Shown here: piece after piece, positions 7,918 to 15,989 of the stretch
Position numbering within the stretch: position 1 is the first letter of the stretch
Layout: each line of letters begins with the position of its first letter
NCBI RefSeq assembly: GCF_002532045.1
Contig: NZ_NWTG01000013.1
Location: forward strand, 140,718 to 204,717
Source: Bradyrhizobium sp. C9
GTDB taxonomy: Bacteria; Pseudomonadota; Alphaproteobacteria; Rhizobiales; Xanthobacteraceae
Length of the DNA: 64,000 nucleotides
Direction of reading: 5' to 3'
The notes under the pieces: model-generated
The model's database searches: none
What the model was told of the DNA's origin: nothing
What the model saw: only the letters and a program-made list of their open reading frames with translations
Position numbers and translations under genes: made by a program

Positions 7918-9396
7918 ATGAGATCGCTTGCTGTCATTATCGTTGCATTGGTGGCTCGGGCGGCGCGCTGTATTTGGTGGCGGTTCAGGACGACACCGCG
8001 ATCCGGAATGGCGGGACATGCGCGTCCGCAGGTCACGGCACGCAGTTTCTGGATCCTCTCACCGTGCCTCTTCCTGGCCACGCTGCTTCCTGCGTTAGCT
8101 GCCTCGCCCGACCTCTCCGGAGAGATGGTGACGCTCAAAAATGCGCAGACGGCGCGGCACCTGGGCGACAAGCTGCATGATGTGCCGAGCGTGCTCGACT
8201 ATGGAGCCGTGTGCAACACGGTCGTGCTCAGATGGCACCGAATGTCGATCGCCGCAGGTTCGCGGCAGTTGACAGTGCCTGATGCGTGGTTCGGGTCGGG
8301 CGACGTTGGCAAACTGATCGTTGTTGCCGGTGCCGGCGCGGGCGGCGCCAATCTGGCCGGTAGCATCACGCAGGTCGAATCCAAATCGCAAATCGTCCTC
8401 GCGCTCCCGGCGCAGACGTCGGTCGACGTACATGACGGCTATCTCGCCTATGGCACGGACGATGCGCCGGCGATCAATGCGATCTTCTCGGGCGCTTCAG
8501 TCCCGCAATGGGACCTTGGCGAGCTGCGCCTGCCGCACGGCGTATGTGGCGTCGGCGCGACCATCGCGTTGCCGGGCGGCCGCGAGAGGGGCGCGTTCGG
8601 CATAGAGCAGGTCACGCTGCGTGGCGGCGGCCGCGGCGCATCGTGGCTCGTGGCATTGGCGCCGATGCGCGCGGTGATCGAGGAACCGGCCGGTGAGCAC
8701 AACCAGGCCAACTTGTTCGACTTCGGTATCGACGGTTCCGGCCTGGCCGACTTTGGTGCAGACATCCAGGGCGGTCATGCCGGCCATCACGCCAACCTGT
8801 ACTACAACGACAGCCGGATCGCGGGCCTGCATCTCGGGACCATCGCCGTCAACCCGGACGGCACGCTGACCAATCCGAAAAGCTGGTACACAAATGTTTG
8901 GGAGTTCATGGCCGACCACAGCACGATCACGGCGGACACGACGTCGATCATGCGGCATGGCGCGCCGCTGTTCGGCATCCTCAACTCGGCAGGCGACAGC
9001 CATTTCAGCGACATGGTCGTTGCCCATGCCTCGGTCGCCAACGTGCGAGATACCGGCTCAGCCCACAATTTCTACACGAATGTGCACGCGTGGGGGAACC
9101 CACGTTACGAGTACTGGACGCGGGGCAAAATCCAGTTCTCCAACTGCGAGGTCGACGGCGCGTCGGAAGCCGGCGTGCGCAGCGATGAGGACGGGCTGGT
9201 TTGGACCGGTGGAGCGATGATCTCCATGAACAAGGGCGCGCCGGCCGGCTTTTTCTTTCCGACCGCGACAGGTCATCACGCCATCGTCGGTCCTGATATT
9301 CAGGATATCCCGTCGCGCGCCTATATTCGCCTGGGAGCAGGGGCGCAGCTGCACGATTCGATCATTCAGATTCAGGGCCTGGCCGAAACACATTAG
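7918..9396 (+). CDS. Secreted right-handed beta-helix (pectate-lyase-like) protein
   Basis: A 492-residue protein with a long N-terminal export region (hydrophobic stretch ILSPCLFLATLLPALAA). A segment VPSVLDYGAVCN is typical of the first rung of pectate-lyase-3/tailspike beta-helices. The middle and C-terminal parts are rich in short beta repeats with Asn, Gly and Asp turns. ATG 7918 has GGAGA 8 bases upstream; an in-frame ATG at 7900 is less well placed. It follows the alginate-lyase-fold gene closely and probably shares its mRNA, so both may handle an exopolysaccharide. No catalytic residues can be assigned. Confidence 0.65.
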   Translation: MRSLAVIIVALVARAARCIWWRFRTTPRSGMAGHARPQVTARSFWILSPCLFLATLLPALAASPDLSGEMVTLKNAQTARHLGDKLHDVPSVLDYGAVCNTVVLRWHRMSIAAGSRQLTVPDAWFGSGDVGKLIVVAGAGAGGANLAGSITQVESKSQIVLALPAQTSVDVHDGYLAYGTDDAPAINAIFSGASVPQWDLGELRLPHGVCGVGATIALPGGRERGAFGIEQVTLRGGGRGASWLVALAPMRAVIEEPAGEHNQANLFDFGIDGSGLADFGADIQGGHAGHHANLYYNDSRIAGLHLGTIAVNPDGTLTNPKSWYTNVWEFMADHSTITADTTSIMRHGAPLFGILNSAGDSHFSDMVVAHASVANVRDTGSAHNFYTNVHAWGNPRYEYWTRGKIQFSNCEVDGASEAGVRSDEDGLVWTGGAMISMNKGAPAGFFFPTATGHHAIVGPDIQDIPSRAYIRLGAGAQLHDSIIQIQGLAETH

Positions 9397-9453
9397 TCCA
9401 GGGCGTATGGACCGGACTGCACCGGAGCCGCTGCCGGCGCCTACCGTCGTGGC

Positions 9454-9759
9454 CTACTCGCTCTCGCTGGTCGCCGGCGCCGCGTACATGTCCCGTGCGC
9501 GCCGGGTCACGGCCGCATAGCGCGCGGTCGCACTGAGGCTCATCAGGCCGGCGCGCACCAGCCCGAGGATGGCGCGGCGCGAGTGGAATGGCCCGGTCTT
9601 GCTCGCGGCATATCCGCGCGGGTAGAGCTGCAGGCGGCCGGCGAGCGCCTCCTGCAACGCCAGCTTCTGGGTCGCGCTCAGGCGCCGGCGCCGCGCAGGC
9701 TTTTCCGCTTCCGCCAGCATGAGCTCGATACCCAACGATTTCCGTGGCGCGGCCTTCAT
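9454..9759 (-). CDS. Hypothetical basic protein
   Basis: A roughly 101-residue protein from ATG 9759; an in-frame start at 9870 would add 37 residues rich in Gly, Pro and Arg that look less like protein. It is strongly basic, with a run KPARRRR near residue 20 and a helical middle part (LSATQKLALQEALAGRL). No family was recognised. It lies alone, convergent with the beta-helix gene and divergent from the histidine kinase gene. Coding status is likely but not certain. Confidence 0.45.
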   Translation of the reverse strand: MKAAPRKSLGIELMLAEAEKPARRRRLSATQKLALQEALAGRLQLYPRGYAASKTGPFHSRRAILGLVRAGLMSLSATARYAAVTRRARDMYAAPATSESE

Positions 9760-10007
9760 TGTCAGCTCACACTCCGGCCGACTGGCGCGACCTTCCGCGA
9801 GGCCCGGCGACCGGCCGGCATCGCCATGGACGCCGGCGTGTGGCACATCATGGCTTGCGCTGTTACTCATTCGTAAGACAGAACCGCATTTCGGGCGGCA
9901 GCGGCATCTGACGAAAGTCAGGATCAGTTGTGACGAAAGTCATATTCGTTTGCGGCCACTGCCGGCTTACGCCAGAGTGGGCTGCTCGCTGAGTTGATGG
10001 GCAACGC

Positions 10008-11078
10008 ATGATCGATCTGAGCGCGGATTTGCTTGCGGCCGCAGGAGCCGACGTCATCGGTCTCGCCGTCATCGGTGCCGACCGAAGCATGCAGCGGAAG
10101 ATCGGGCGGCTGGTCGAATGGCTTCCCGCGATCGGCGTCGATTGCTGCGAATGCATGCTGCTGGTCGGCATGGAGGCCGAGCTGGCGGCGCTGGCCGGCG
10201 GCCAGCGGGACATGATCGCACTGGCCGGCGTCCGCGGTGCCTCGCCTGACATCACGCAGCCGATGACGGCGGTCGTGCTGTGGAATAACGCGCAGTCGCA
10301 TTACTTCGTCATCGCCATGCCGGACTTCGCGGGACGTCAGGTCGAAACGCTGCTCGGCAGCGAGCGCCGGGCCCGCCGCCTGATGGAGCAGCAGCTCGAG
10401 GCGGCCAGCGCGGAAGTGCGCTTTGCCTCGCTGGCGCGGACGCGGCTGCGGCTGGCGCGCGACCTGCACGATACGCTGGTGCATTCGATCGTGGCGCTGC
10501 TGACCCAGATCCGGCTGATCAGGCATTATCTTTCGGCTGCCCCTGCGCGGGTGGCGGACAGCCTTGCAACCGCCGAAGACGCCGCAGCGAGCGGCCTCTC
10601 GCGCGCCCGCGAGGCCATCGATCGGCTGCGCACGCCCGACGATTTGAAGCTCGATCCCGATGTCGAAGGACTGCTCAGCGACTTCGCCGCGCGCAGCGGT
10701 GTCAGGGTGTCGATCCAGATCGACGAGGAGGCGCGTCCCGGCTTGCGCGATTGCGGCTTGACGGTTCAGCGCATCCTCAGCGAGGCATTGCGCAATGTTC
10801 AGGCACATGCGAAGGCACGCCGTGTCTCGTTTCACGCCTTCGAAGCGCCGGCTGCGGTCGGTCGCAAGCTCGTCGTCGAGATCCGCGACGACGGCCGCGG
10901 CTTCGATCTCGCGGTGCCCACTCCCGGACATTTCGGATTGATCGGGATGACCGAATTTGCTGAACTCGTCGGCGGAAGCTGCGCGGTGGAGAGCGCGCCC
11001 GGACAAGGAACGCTGGTCCGGATATCGCTCCCCGTGGCGGTGCCGCCGGCAGCGTCTGCCGGCCTGCTGGCCGATTGA
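10008..11078 (+). CDS. Soluble sensor histidine kinase (NarX/LuxR-type, HisKA_3)
   Basis: Autophosphorylating kinase of a two-component pair. The dimerisation/phosphoacceptor motif LARDLHDTLVHS places the phosphorylated His at H154. The ATPase domain shows the N box around SEALRNVQAHAKA, the G1 box IRDDGRGFD and a G2-like GHFGLIGM. No transmembrane segment is present; the 140-residue N-terminal part is a soluble domain I do not recognise, with a Cys cluster DCCEC at 45-49 that could sense redox or metal. The partner response regulator gene begins 46 bases downstream. Confidence 0.88.
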   Translation: MIDLSADLLAAAGADVIGLAVIGADRSMQRKIGRLVEWLPAIGVDCCECMLLVGMEAELAALAGGQRDMIALAGVRGASPDITQPMTAVVLWNNAQSHYFVIAMPDFAGRQVETLLGSERRARRLMEQQLEAASAEVRFASLARTRLRLARDLHDTLVHSIVALLTQIRLIRHYLSAAPARVADSLATAEDAAASGLSRAREAIDRLRTPDDLKLDPDVEGLLSDFAARSGVRVSIQIDEEARPGLRDCGLTVQRILSEALRNVQAHAKARRVSFHAFEAPAAVGRKLVVEIRDDGRGFDLAVPTPGHFGLIGMTEFAELVGGSCAVESAPGQGTLVRISLPVAVPPAASAGLLAD

Positions 11079-11124
11079 TGTCGTTGCCGCCTATTCAGAA
11101 CCTTCGAGAGGATGACTGAAGCCC

Positions 11125-11781
11125 GTGAGCAGAATTGAGAAGGTGCGGGTGCTGATTGCCGAGGATCAGACCCTGATCAGGGAAGGTATCGCCACACTGC
11201 TTGCCCAGCAGAACGACGATTTCGAGATCCTTCCCGGCGCGTCCGACGGCGAGCAGGCCATCGAATTCGCGCGGCGCTATCGGCCGGACGTCATCCTGAT
11301 GGACCTGCAGATGCCGCGTGTCGACGGCATCGCGGCGACCCAGCGGATCCTGCGCGAGCTGCCGCAGACCCATATCGTCGTGCTGACGACATTCGAGACC
11401 AACGATCTGATCTTCGAGGCGGTCAGCGCCGGCGCCAAGGCGTATCTCCTGAAGGACGCCAGGATGGAGGAGATCGCATCAACCATCCGCGCGGTGATCA
11501 ACGGCCAGTCCGGGCTGTCGCCCAGCGTCGCCGCGCGCATCCTCGACGAGTTCAAGCGGCTGCGCGGCCCGCGCGTCTCGGCGAAGCTGCCGGTTCGCGA
11601 CGGGCTGACGGCGCGGGAGAATGAAATTCTCACGCTGATCGTCGAGGGCAAGAGCAATACCGAGATCGGTGAACGGCTGCATTTGGCCGAGGGCACGGTG
11701 AAGAACTATGTCAGCACCATCCTGGAGAAATGCCAGGTCAAGAACCGTACGGAACTGGCAATAAAGGCAATAACTTACTAG
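11125..11781 (+). CDS. NarL/FixJ-type response regulator
   Basis: A 218-residue DNA-binding regulator. The receiver domain (1-120) has the acidic pair in IAEDQTL and the phosphoacceptor D60 in VILMDLQMPRVDG. The C-terminal LuxR-type HTH reads LTARENEILTLIVEGKSN with EGTVKNYVSTILEK as recognition helix. It starts with GTG 11125. It is the cognate partner of the soluble kinase immediately upstream. A weak hairpin (AACCGC at 11796, GCGGTT at 11809) follows the stop. Target genes are unknown. Confidence 0.92.
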   Translation: MSRIEKVRVLIAEDQTLIREGIATLLAQQNDDFEILPGASDGEQAIEFARRYRPDVILMDLQMPRVDGIAATQRILRELPQTHIVVLTTFETNDLIFEAVSAGAKAYLLKDARMEEIASTIRAVINGQSGLSPSVAARILDEFKRLRGPRVSAKLPVRDGLTARENEILTLIVEGKSNTEIGERLHLAEGTVKNYVSTILEKCQVKNRTELAIKAITY

Positions 11782-11940
11782 AAATAATTGCCCCTAACCG
11801 CACACCACGCGGTTGATCCGGCTGAGATTGCTCGCCTTTCTCTGGGCCGCGCCGACAAAATTGGCTATAGGTTTGTTTCGGATTTGCTTTTTGACATAGC
11901 AGGTCCGGATTGCGCGGCTTTGACTAAACAGGGAATGACC

Positions 11941-12303
11941 ATGAAGGGTATCGAGCGCCAGACCAAGGATAGCGATGGACTGGCAAGCGCGGCGGCCGGC
12001 AACGGCGCGGACGCCGCGGCGCATGGCATGGCGGCGATCGATCAGGTCCGCGATCTCCTGTTCGGCGGCGCGCAACGCTCGATTGAGACCAACCTCTCGG
12101 GTCTACGCGAGGAGATGCAGGCCTCGCTGAAGCAGATGCAGGCCGACTTCACCAACGAGCTCACCGCGCTGCAGGCCCGGCTCTCCGACCTCGAGCGCGA
12201 TACCGAGCAGAAGCGCCTCGACTCGCTGAAGGATGTCGGTGCGGCCATCACCCAGCTCGGCGCTGCGATCAGCGGATTGGGATCCGGCCGCACGGGCAAA
12301 TAG
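11941..12303 (+). CDS. Coiled-coil protein, first gene of OmpA/GTPase operon
   Basis: A 120-residue soluble protein. ATG 11941 is preceded by GGGA with 6-base spacing; the in-frame ATG at 11935 touches the GGGA and is less likely. Residues about 30-100 form a predicted amphipathic coiled coil (EEMQASLKQMQADF, LQARLSDLERDTEQ). It ends one base before the start of the OmpA-type gene, so the two are one transcription unit. No family was recognised. It may be a cytoplasmic adaptor for the membrane protein or the GTPase encoded next, but that is inferred only from gene order. Confidence 0.75.
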   Translation: MKGIERQTKDSDGLASAAAGNGADAAAHGMAAIDQVRDLLFGGAQRSIETNLSGLREEMQASLKQMQADFTNELTALQARLSDLERDTEQKRLDSLKDVGAAITQLGAAISGLGSGRTGK

Positions 12304-12304
12304 C

Positions 12305-14056
12305 ATGGCAGCTGCTGCCGGCCAGAACCGCGAGATCGAGCAGCTCAGGACATTGCTGTTTCAGCCCGAGGCGACGCGTCTGACCTCGCTGGAGGCCGAC
12401 CTCGACTCGTTGCAGCGCTATGTCGGCAACGCCGATCGGCTGGAGACGGCCACCGCCGGCATTCTGGTCGAGGCGCTGGAGCGCGCCGAGGTCAACCGGC
12501 CGCGCGAGCTCGCCACCGCGATTGCGCCGGTCGTGGTCTCCGCGATCCGCAACGAGATCAAGAATTCGCGCGAGCAGATGATCGAGGCGCTCTATCCGAT
12601 CGTCGGCCGGCTGGTCAGCGCCGCGGTCGCAAATGCGTTCCGGGAACTGGTTGCCTCGCTCGAGCAGCGCATCAATGCGCTGACCTCGGCGCAATTGTGG
12701 GTCGGGCGGGTCAAGTCGCTGGTGACGGGACGTCCGATCAGCGAGTTCGTGCTCGCCGACAGTCCGCCGCAGATCAACCGGCTCCTGATCATCGAACGCG
12801 GCAATGGCCGCCTGATCGCCGACTGGAAGCGCGAGGCGAGCGCCGACGAGCGCGCCGACCTGCTCAGCGCCATGGTCGCGGCGATCCTCGAATTCTCCGT
12901 GCAGGCGCTGGCCGGCGAAGGCAATCTGCAGACGCTCGATTTCGGCGGCCGGCAGCTCGCGCTGCGCGCCTCGCCCCGCTTCATCCTGGCGGCGGAGTGC
13001 CTGGGACCGCTGCGCCCGGCCGACAATGCCAGGATCAATTCGCTGTTCTTCGATGCGATCGAGCGTATCGACCGCGGCGCGGATTGCGACGCGCCGATGC
13101 TCGCCTCGCTCGCATCCGCGATCGAGACCGACGACGCGCCGCGGCGGATCGCGAGCCGACGCGGCAAGGTGATCCTGTTTGCCGTGCTCGCAGCCGTGGC
13201 CGCATTGCTGCTCTGGTTTGCCGCGACCTCGCTGACGCGCGCCCTTTTGGAGCGGCGGACCCATGCCGCGCTGGAGCAGCTCGTCGCGAAGCAGCCCCTG
13301 CTGGCCACGTTCCCGCTGCGGCTCGACTTCGACCACGGCAGCCGAAGTGTGGCCGTCTCGGGCATCGAGCCGAGCCAGTTGGAAACGACGCCGGTGATCG
13401 ACGCGCTCGCTACGGCCGCAGCGCCGTACAAGGTCGTCGACCGCATCGGGCTGGTGTCCACGCCGGACCAGGCGGCGGCGTCGCAGGCCGGCATTGCGGG
13501 CCTGCAGCAGAGCCTGACGCGCCTGCAGGCGAGCCTCGACCAGATGCGCGAGGCGATGGGCGCGCAGGCGAAGTCGGGCGACGAGAAATATGCCGCTCTC
13601 GCCGCGCAGTATGACAAGCTCGGCGAGCAGTCCACGAAGTTGAGCGAGCAAGTCACGAAGCTGCAATCCGTCGCCGACGGTCCGGCCGCGCGGCTCGATC
13701 GCTTCATCGCCTCGACGGCAATCTTCTTCATCAACAATTCGGACGAAGTCCTCGACAACGACCAGGCCGAGCAGCAGCTGCGCGAGCTCGCCGCGCTGCT
13801 GACGAACAATGATCTCAGGCTGCGGATCGTCGGCTATGCCGATCAGAGCGGCACCGAGGGCACCAACAAGACGCTGGGGCGCAAGCGGGCGGAGCAGGTG
13901 CAGCGCAGGCTGACCGCGCTCGGGGTCGACCCGTCCCGGCTGATCTTGGTTTCGCGCGCCGCGACGATGCCGATCACCGACCGGCTCGATGCCACCGTCG
14001 GCGGCAACCGCCGCGTGGCGTTCGAGACGGTCTACCGAAGCGAAGTGGCCCGCTGA
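12305..14056 (+). CDS. Membrane OmpA-family protein with longin/roadblock-like cytoplasmic domain
   Basis: A 583-residue inner-membrane protein. Residues 1-155 are helical. Residues 157-255 (from RLLIIERGNGRLIADW to LFFDAIERI) read like a longin/roadblock domain, the fold that binds Ras-like GTPases. One transmembrane helix is at 288-309, followed by a BON-like segment (330-385) and a coiled coil (396-458). The C-terminal OmpA peptidoglycan-binding domain (465-578) keeps the meso-DAP ligands in GYADQSGT and LGRKRAEQV. The stop overlaps the ATG of the GTPase gene (TGATG). The domain order suggests a link between a cytoplasmic GTPase and the cell wall; the longin call needs a structure comparison. 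Confidence 0.8.
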   Translation: MAAAAGQNREIEQLRTLLFQPEATRLTSLEADLDSLQRYVGNADRLETATAGILVEALERAEVNRPRELATAIAPVVVSAIRNEIKNSREQMIEALYPIVGRLVSAAVANAFRELVASLEQRINALTSAQLWVGRVKSLVTGRPISEFVLADSPPQINRLLIIERGNGRLIADWKREASADERADLLSAMVAAILEFSVQALAGEGNLQTLDFGGRQLALRASPRFILAAECLGPLRPADNARINSLFFDAIERIDRGADCDAPMLASLASAIETDDAPRRIASRRGKVILFAVLAAVAALLLWFAATSLTRALLERRTHAALEQLVAKQPLLATFPLRLDFDHGSRSVAVSGIEPSQLETTPVIDALATAAAPYKVVDRIGLVSTPDQAAASQAGIAGLQQSLTRLQASLDQMREAMGAQAKSGDEKYAALAAQYDKLGEQSTKLSEQVTKLQSVADGPAARLDRFIASTAIFFINNSDEVLDNDQAEQQLRELAALLTNNDLRLRIVGYADQSGTEGTNKTLGRKRAEQVQRRLTALGVDPSRLILVSRAATMPITDRLDATVGGNRRVAFETVYRSEVAR

Positions 14057-14556
14057 TGCTCACCGCAAAAGTCATGCTGCTCGGCGATATGGGGGTCGGC
14101 AAGACCTCGATCCTCTATCGGCTGATCTACAATCGGTTCGAGGGCCAGTACAAATCCACGCTCGGCGTCGAGATCCTGAGCCATGACGTGACGCTGGCCG
14201 ATGGCGGCGACCCGATGCGCCTCGTGCTGTGGGACACCGACGGCGATTTCGGCACGCAGATCTTCGACACGGTTTATGTCACCGGCGCATCCGCCGCCAT
14301 CATCGTGTCCGATGTCACGCGGCCGCAGACCGTGACCCGCATGGTCGAGCTGGTCCGCGGTTTCGAGGAGCGATTCCCGGGCCGGCCCTACCGGGCGCTG
14401 CTCAACAAGACCGACCTGCCGGAAGCTGCCGGCAGCGCCGGCGCGATTGCCGAGCTCGCCAAGTCGAGCGTCAAGCCGGTTAGCGCCAAGACCGGCGTCG
14501 GCATTGCCGAATGCTTTGTCGAGCTCGCCCAGACCATTCGCCGCCGTCAGCTCTAG
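14056..14556 (+). CDS. Ras/Rab-like small GTPase
   Basis: A 166-residue single-domain GTPase. All G boxes are visible: P-loop GDMGVGKT (10-17), switch I Thr near 35 (STLGVE), DTDG (60-63), NKTD (117-120) and SAK (143-145). The residue equivalent to catalytic Gln61 of Ras is D64, so intrinsic hydrolysis may be slow or need a partner. There is no C-terminal Cys for lipidation, hence membrane recruitment probably depends on another protein. It is translationally coupled to the OmpA-type gene. Bacterial relatives include MglA, which works with a roadblock protein; the same logic may apply here. Confidence 0.88.
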   Translation: MLTAKVMLLGDMGVGKTSILYRLIYNRFEGQYKSTLGVEILSHDVTLADGGDPMRLVLWDTDGDFGTQIFDTVYVTGASAAIIVSDVTRPQTVTRMVELVRGFEERFPGRPYRALLNKTDLPEAAGSAGAIAELAKSSVKPVSAKTGVGIAECFVELAQTIRRRQL

Positions 14557-14898
14557 ATTTTCTCTGACGCGTCTTCCTCGCGCGAGGTGGCGTCCACTTC
14601 GCTCGACAACGCTCTTCTCAAAAAACTGAGGCGCAGGTTTGTGTCAGCCGTCCCGACTTCTCGGGGCTGGCGAATCGGGCCGGGACGGCTGACTTCATCG
14701 CACGTGGGGCGTACGATGAAACGCGCGCGACATGCGGTGCATGACCGCACGAATCTCTCCCCGACTGCACCACGCCGTCCCACACTCCGATAGTGACGAT
14801 GGTCATCTTCCACTCGGCCAATGGCCTGCCTATCGTCCACTCGTCACTGGAACCAGCCACGAGACCAACGGTGTCCCGGGCGCACGGAGTGAGAGATC
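14557..14898. other. Intergenic region with a strong hairpin
   Basis: No gene is supported here. A perfect 13-base inverted repeat (GTCAGCCGTCCCG at 14643-14655, CGGGACGGCTGAC at 14681-14693) encloses 25 bases that can pair further. It lacks a T run, so it could be a transcript-end structure, an mRNA-stabilising element or a dispersed repeat. Confidence 0.5.
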
Positions 14899-15303
14899 AT
14901 GAGCATTTTTGGAAGCATCATGGGTGCAATCTTCGGCCACGGTGCCCAGGCCAAAACACCTGAGACCACGACGGCTGCGCCGGGAGCATCGCCGGCGACG
15001 ACGTCAACCGCCGCATCCACCGCGCCTGGAACGCCCGCCGCGCAAACGGTCGACGTCGCGGCGATCGTCGACAAGGCGGCGGCTGCCACCGGTGAGAAGC
15101 TCGATTGGCGGACCTCGATCGTCGACCTGATGAAGGCGCTCGGCCTCGACAGCAGCCTCGCTGCGCGCAAGGAGCTCGCCAGGGAGCTGCGCTACACCGG
15201 CGATACCAACAACACCGCTACCATGAATGTCTGGCTGCATCAGCAGGTGATGGCCAAGCTCGCCGCCAATGGCGGCAAGCTGCCGGCCGACATCAAGACC
15301 TGA
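14899..15303 (+). CDS. DUF3597 domain protein
   Basis: A 134-residue soluble protein. The first 17 residues (MSIFGSIMGAIFGHGAQ) and the C-terminal domain with LDWRTSIVDLMKALGLDSS and ARKELARELRYTGD match DUF3597 as I know it. Between them is a 35-residue linker of Thr, Ala and Pro, which is common in this family. Function is not known; relatives are widespread in alphaproteobacteria. It stands alone after a 340-base gap. Confidence 0.82.
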   Translation: MSIFGSIMGAIFGHGAQAKTPETTTAAPGASPATTSTAASTAPGTPAAQTVDVAAIVDKAAAATGEKLDWRTSIVDLMKALGLDSSLAARKELARELRYTGDTNNTATMNVWLHQQVMAKLAANGGKLPADIKT

Positions 15304-15380
15304 TCGCCACCTCGAGCCGTGCGCGACGGTCACATCCCGCACGGCTCCGAACCATGTGTATTGCGTGAGGAGCAGTTGTG

Positions 15381-15665
15381 ATGACCTCATCTCATCTTGC
15401 CATCCTGAACAGGCCACGGACTGGCGTCGTTGCCGCTTCGATCGGCACGGGACTCGGCCTCGCGATCATGGCGATGGGCATCACCATCGCCATCGCCCGC
15501 GCCGATAGCGCCAGCGAGGAGCCGCGGCCGGCGAACGCGGATGCCGGTGTGCAGCGCGCCGCGCAGAACCTGCCGCCGGCGCGGGTCATCCTGCCGGCGC
15601 CGTGGGAGCAGGCCGCTCCCGCTCAGCAGGTCACAGCACCGGCGAATCCGGCAGATCACAAATAA
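15381..15665 (+). CDS. Small single-pass membrane protein
   Basis: A 94-residue protein with one hydrophobic helix (about 16-40, ending in AIARADS, which could also be a signal peptide) and a Pro/Ala-rich tail. The start at ATG 15381 is supported by GAGGAG 8 bases upstream; GTG 15378 is adjacent. No family or function was recognised. It follows the DUF3597 gene by 77 bases. Confidence 0.6.
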   Translation: MTSSHLAILNRPRTGVVAASIGTGLGLAIMAMGITIAIARADSASEEPRPANADAGVQRAAQNLPPARVILPAPWEQAAPAQQVTAPANPADHK

Positions 15666-15755
15666 TCTTCGCGCCTTCGTTGCGATCGACCATCCACGCA
15701 TTGCGTCACGGTCGCTGTGAATGGCCCGCACACCACCCAGCTCTGGAGCCTCGCC

Positions 15756-15932
15756 ATGCCAGAACAGGTCAAGCTGCCCCGAAAATTGTCTCAGGAGCCC
15801 GGCGGTCCGCCGTCGCTGCGGCCGAGCCACCGGCGGGTCATCGAGGATCTCGACCGCTGGGCCAACAGCCCCGGCCTGCAGCCGCCGAGTGAAGGAGAGA
15901 AGCCGGGCGACGACAAGCGTCAGCGCAAGTAA
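15756..15932 (+). CDS. Small hypothetical protein
   Basis: A 58-residue, basic, Pro-rich soluble protein beginning MPEQVKLPRKLS. ATG 15756 has GGAG at 15745-15748, 7 bases upstream. The core SLRPSHRRVIEDLDRWANS could form one helix. I know no function. It lies between the small membrane protein and the convergent autotransporter gene. Confidence 0.5.
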   Translation: MPEQVKLPRKLSQEPGGPPSLRPSHRRVIEDLDRWANSPGLQPPSEGEKPGDDKRQRK

Positions 15933-15989
15933 GAGCGCCACCGATGGATCCGCATCGGCGCGGATGCGAGCCGGTGGTGCCGCCTTCAA

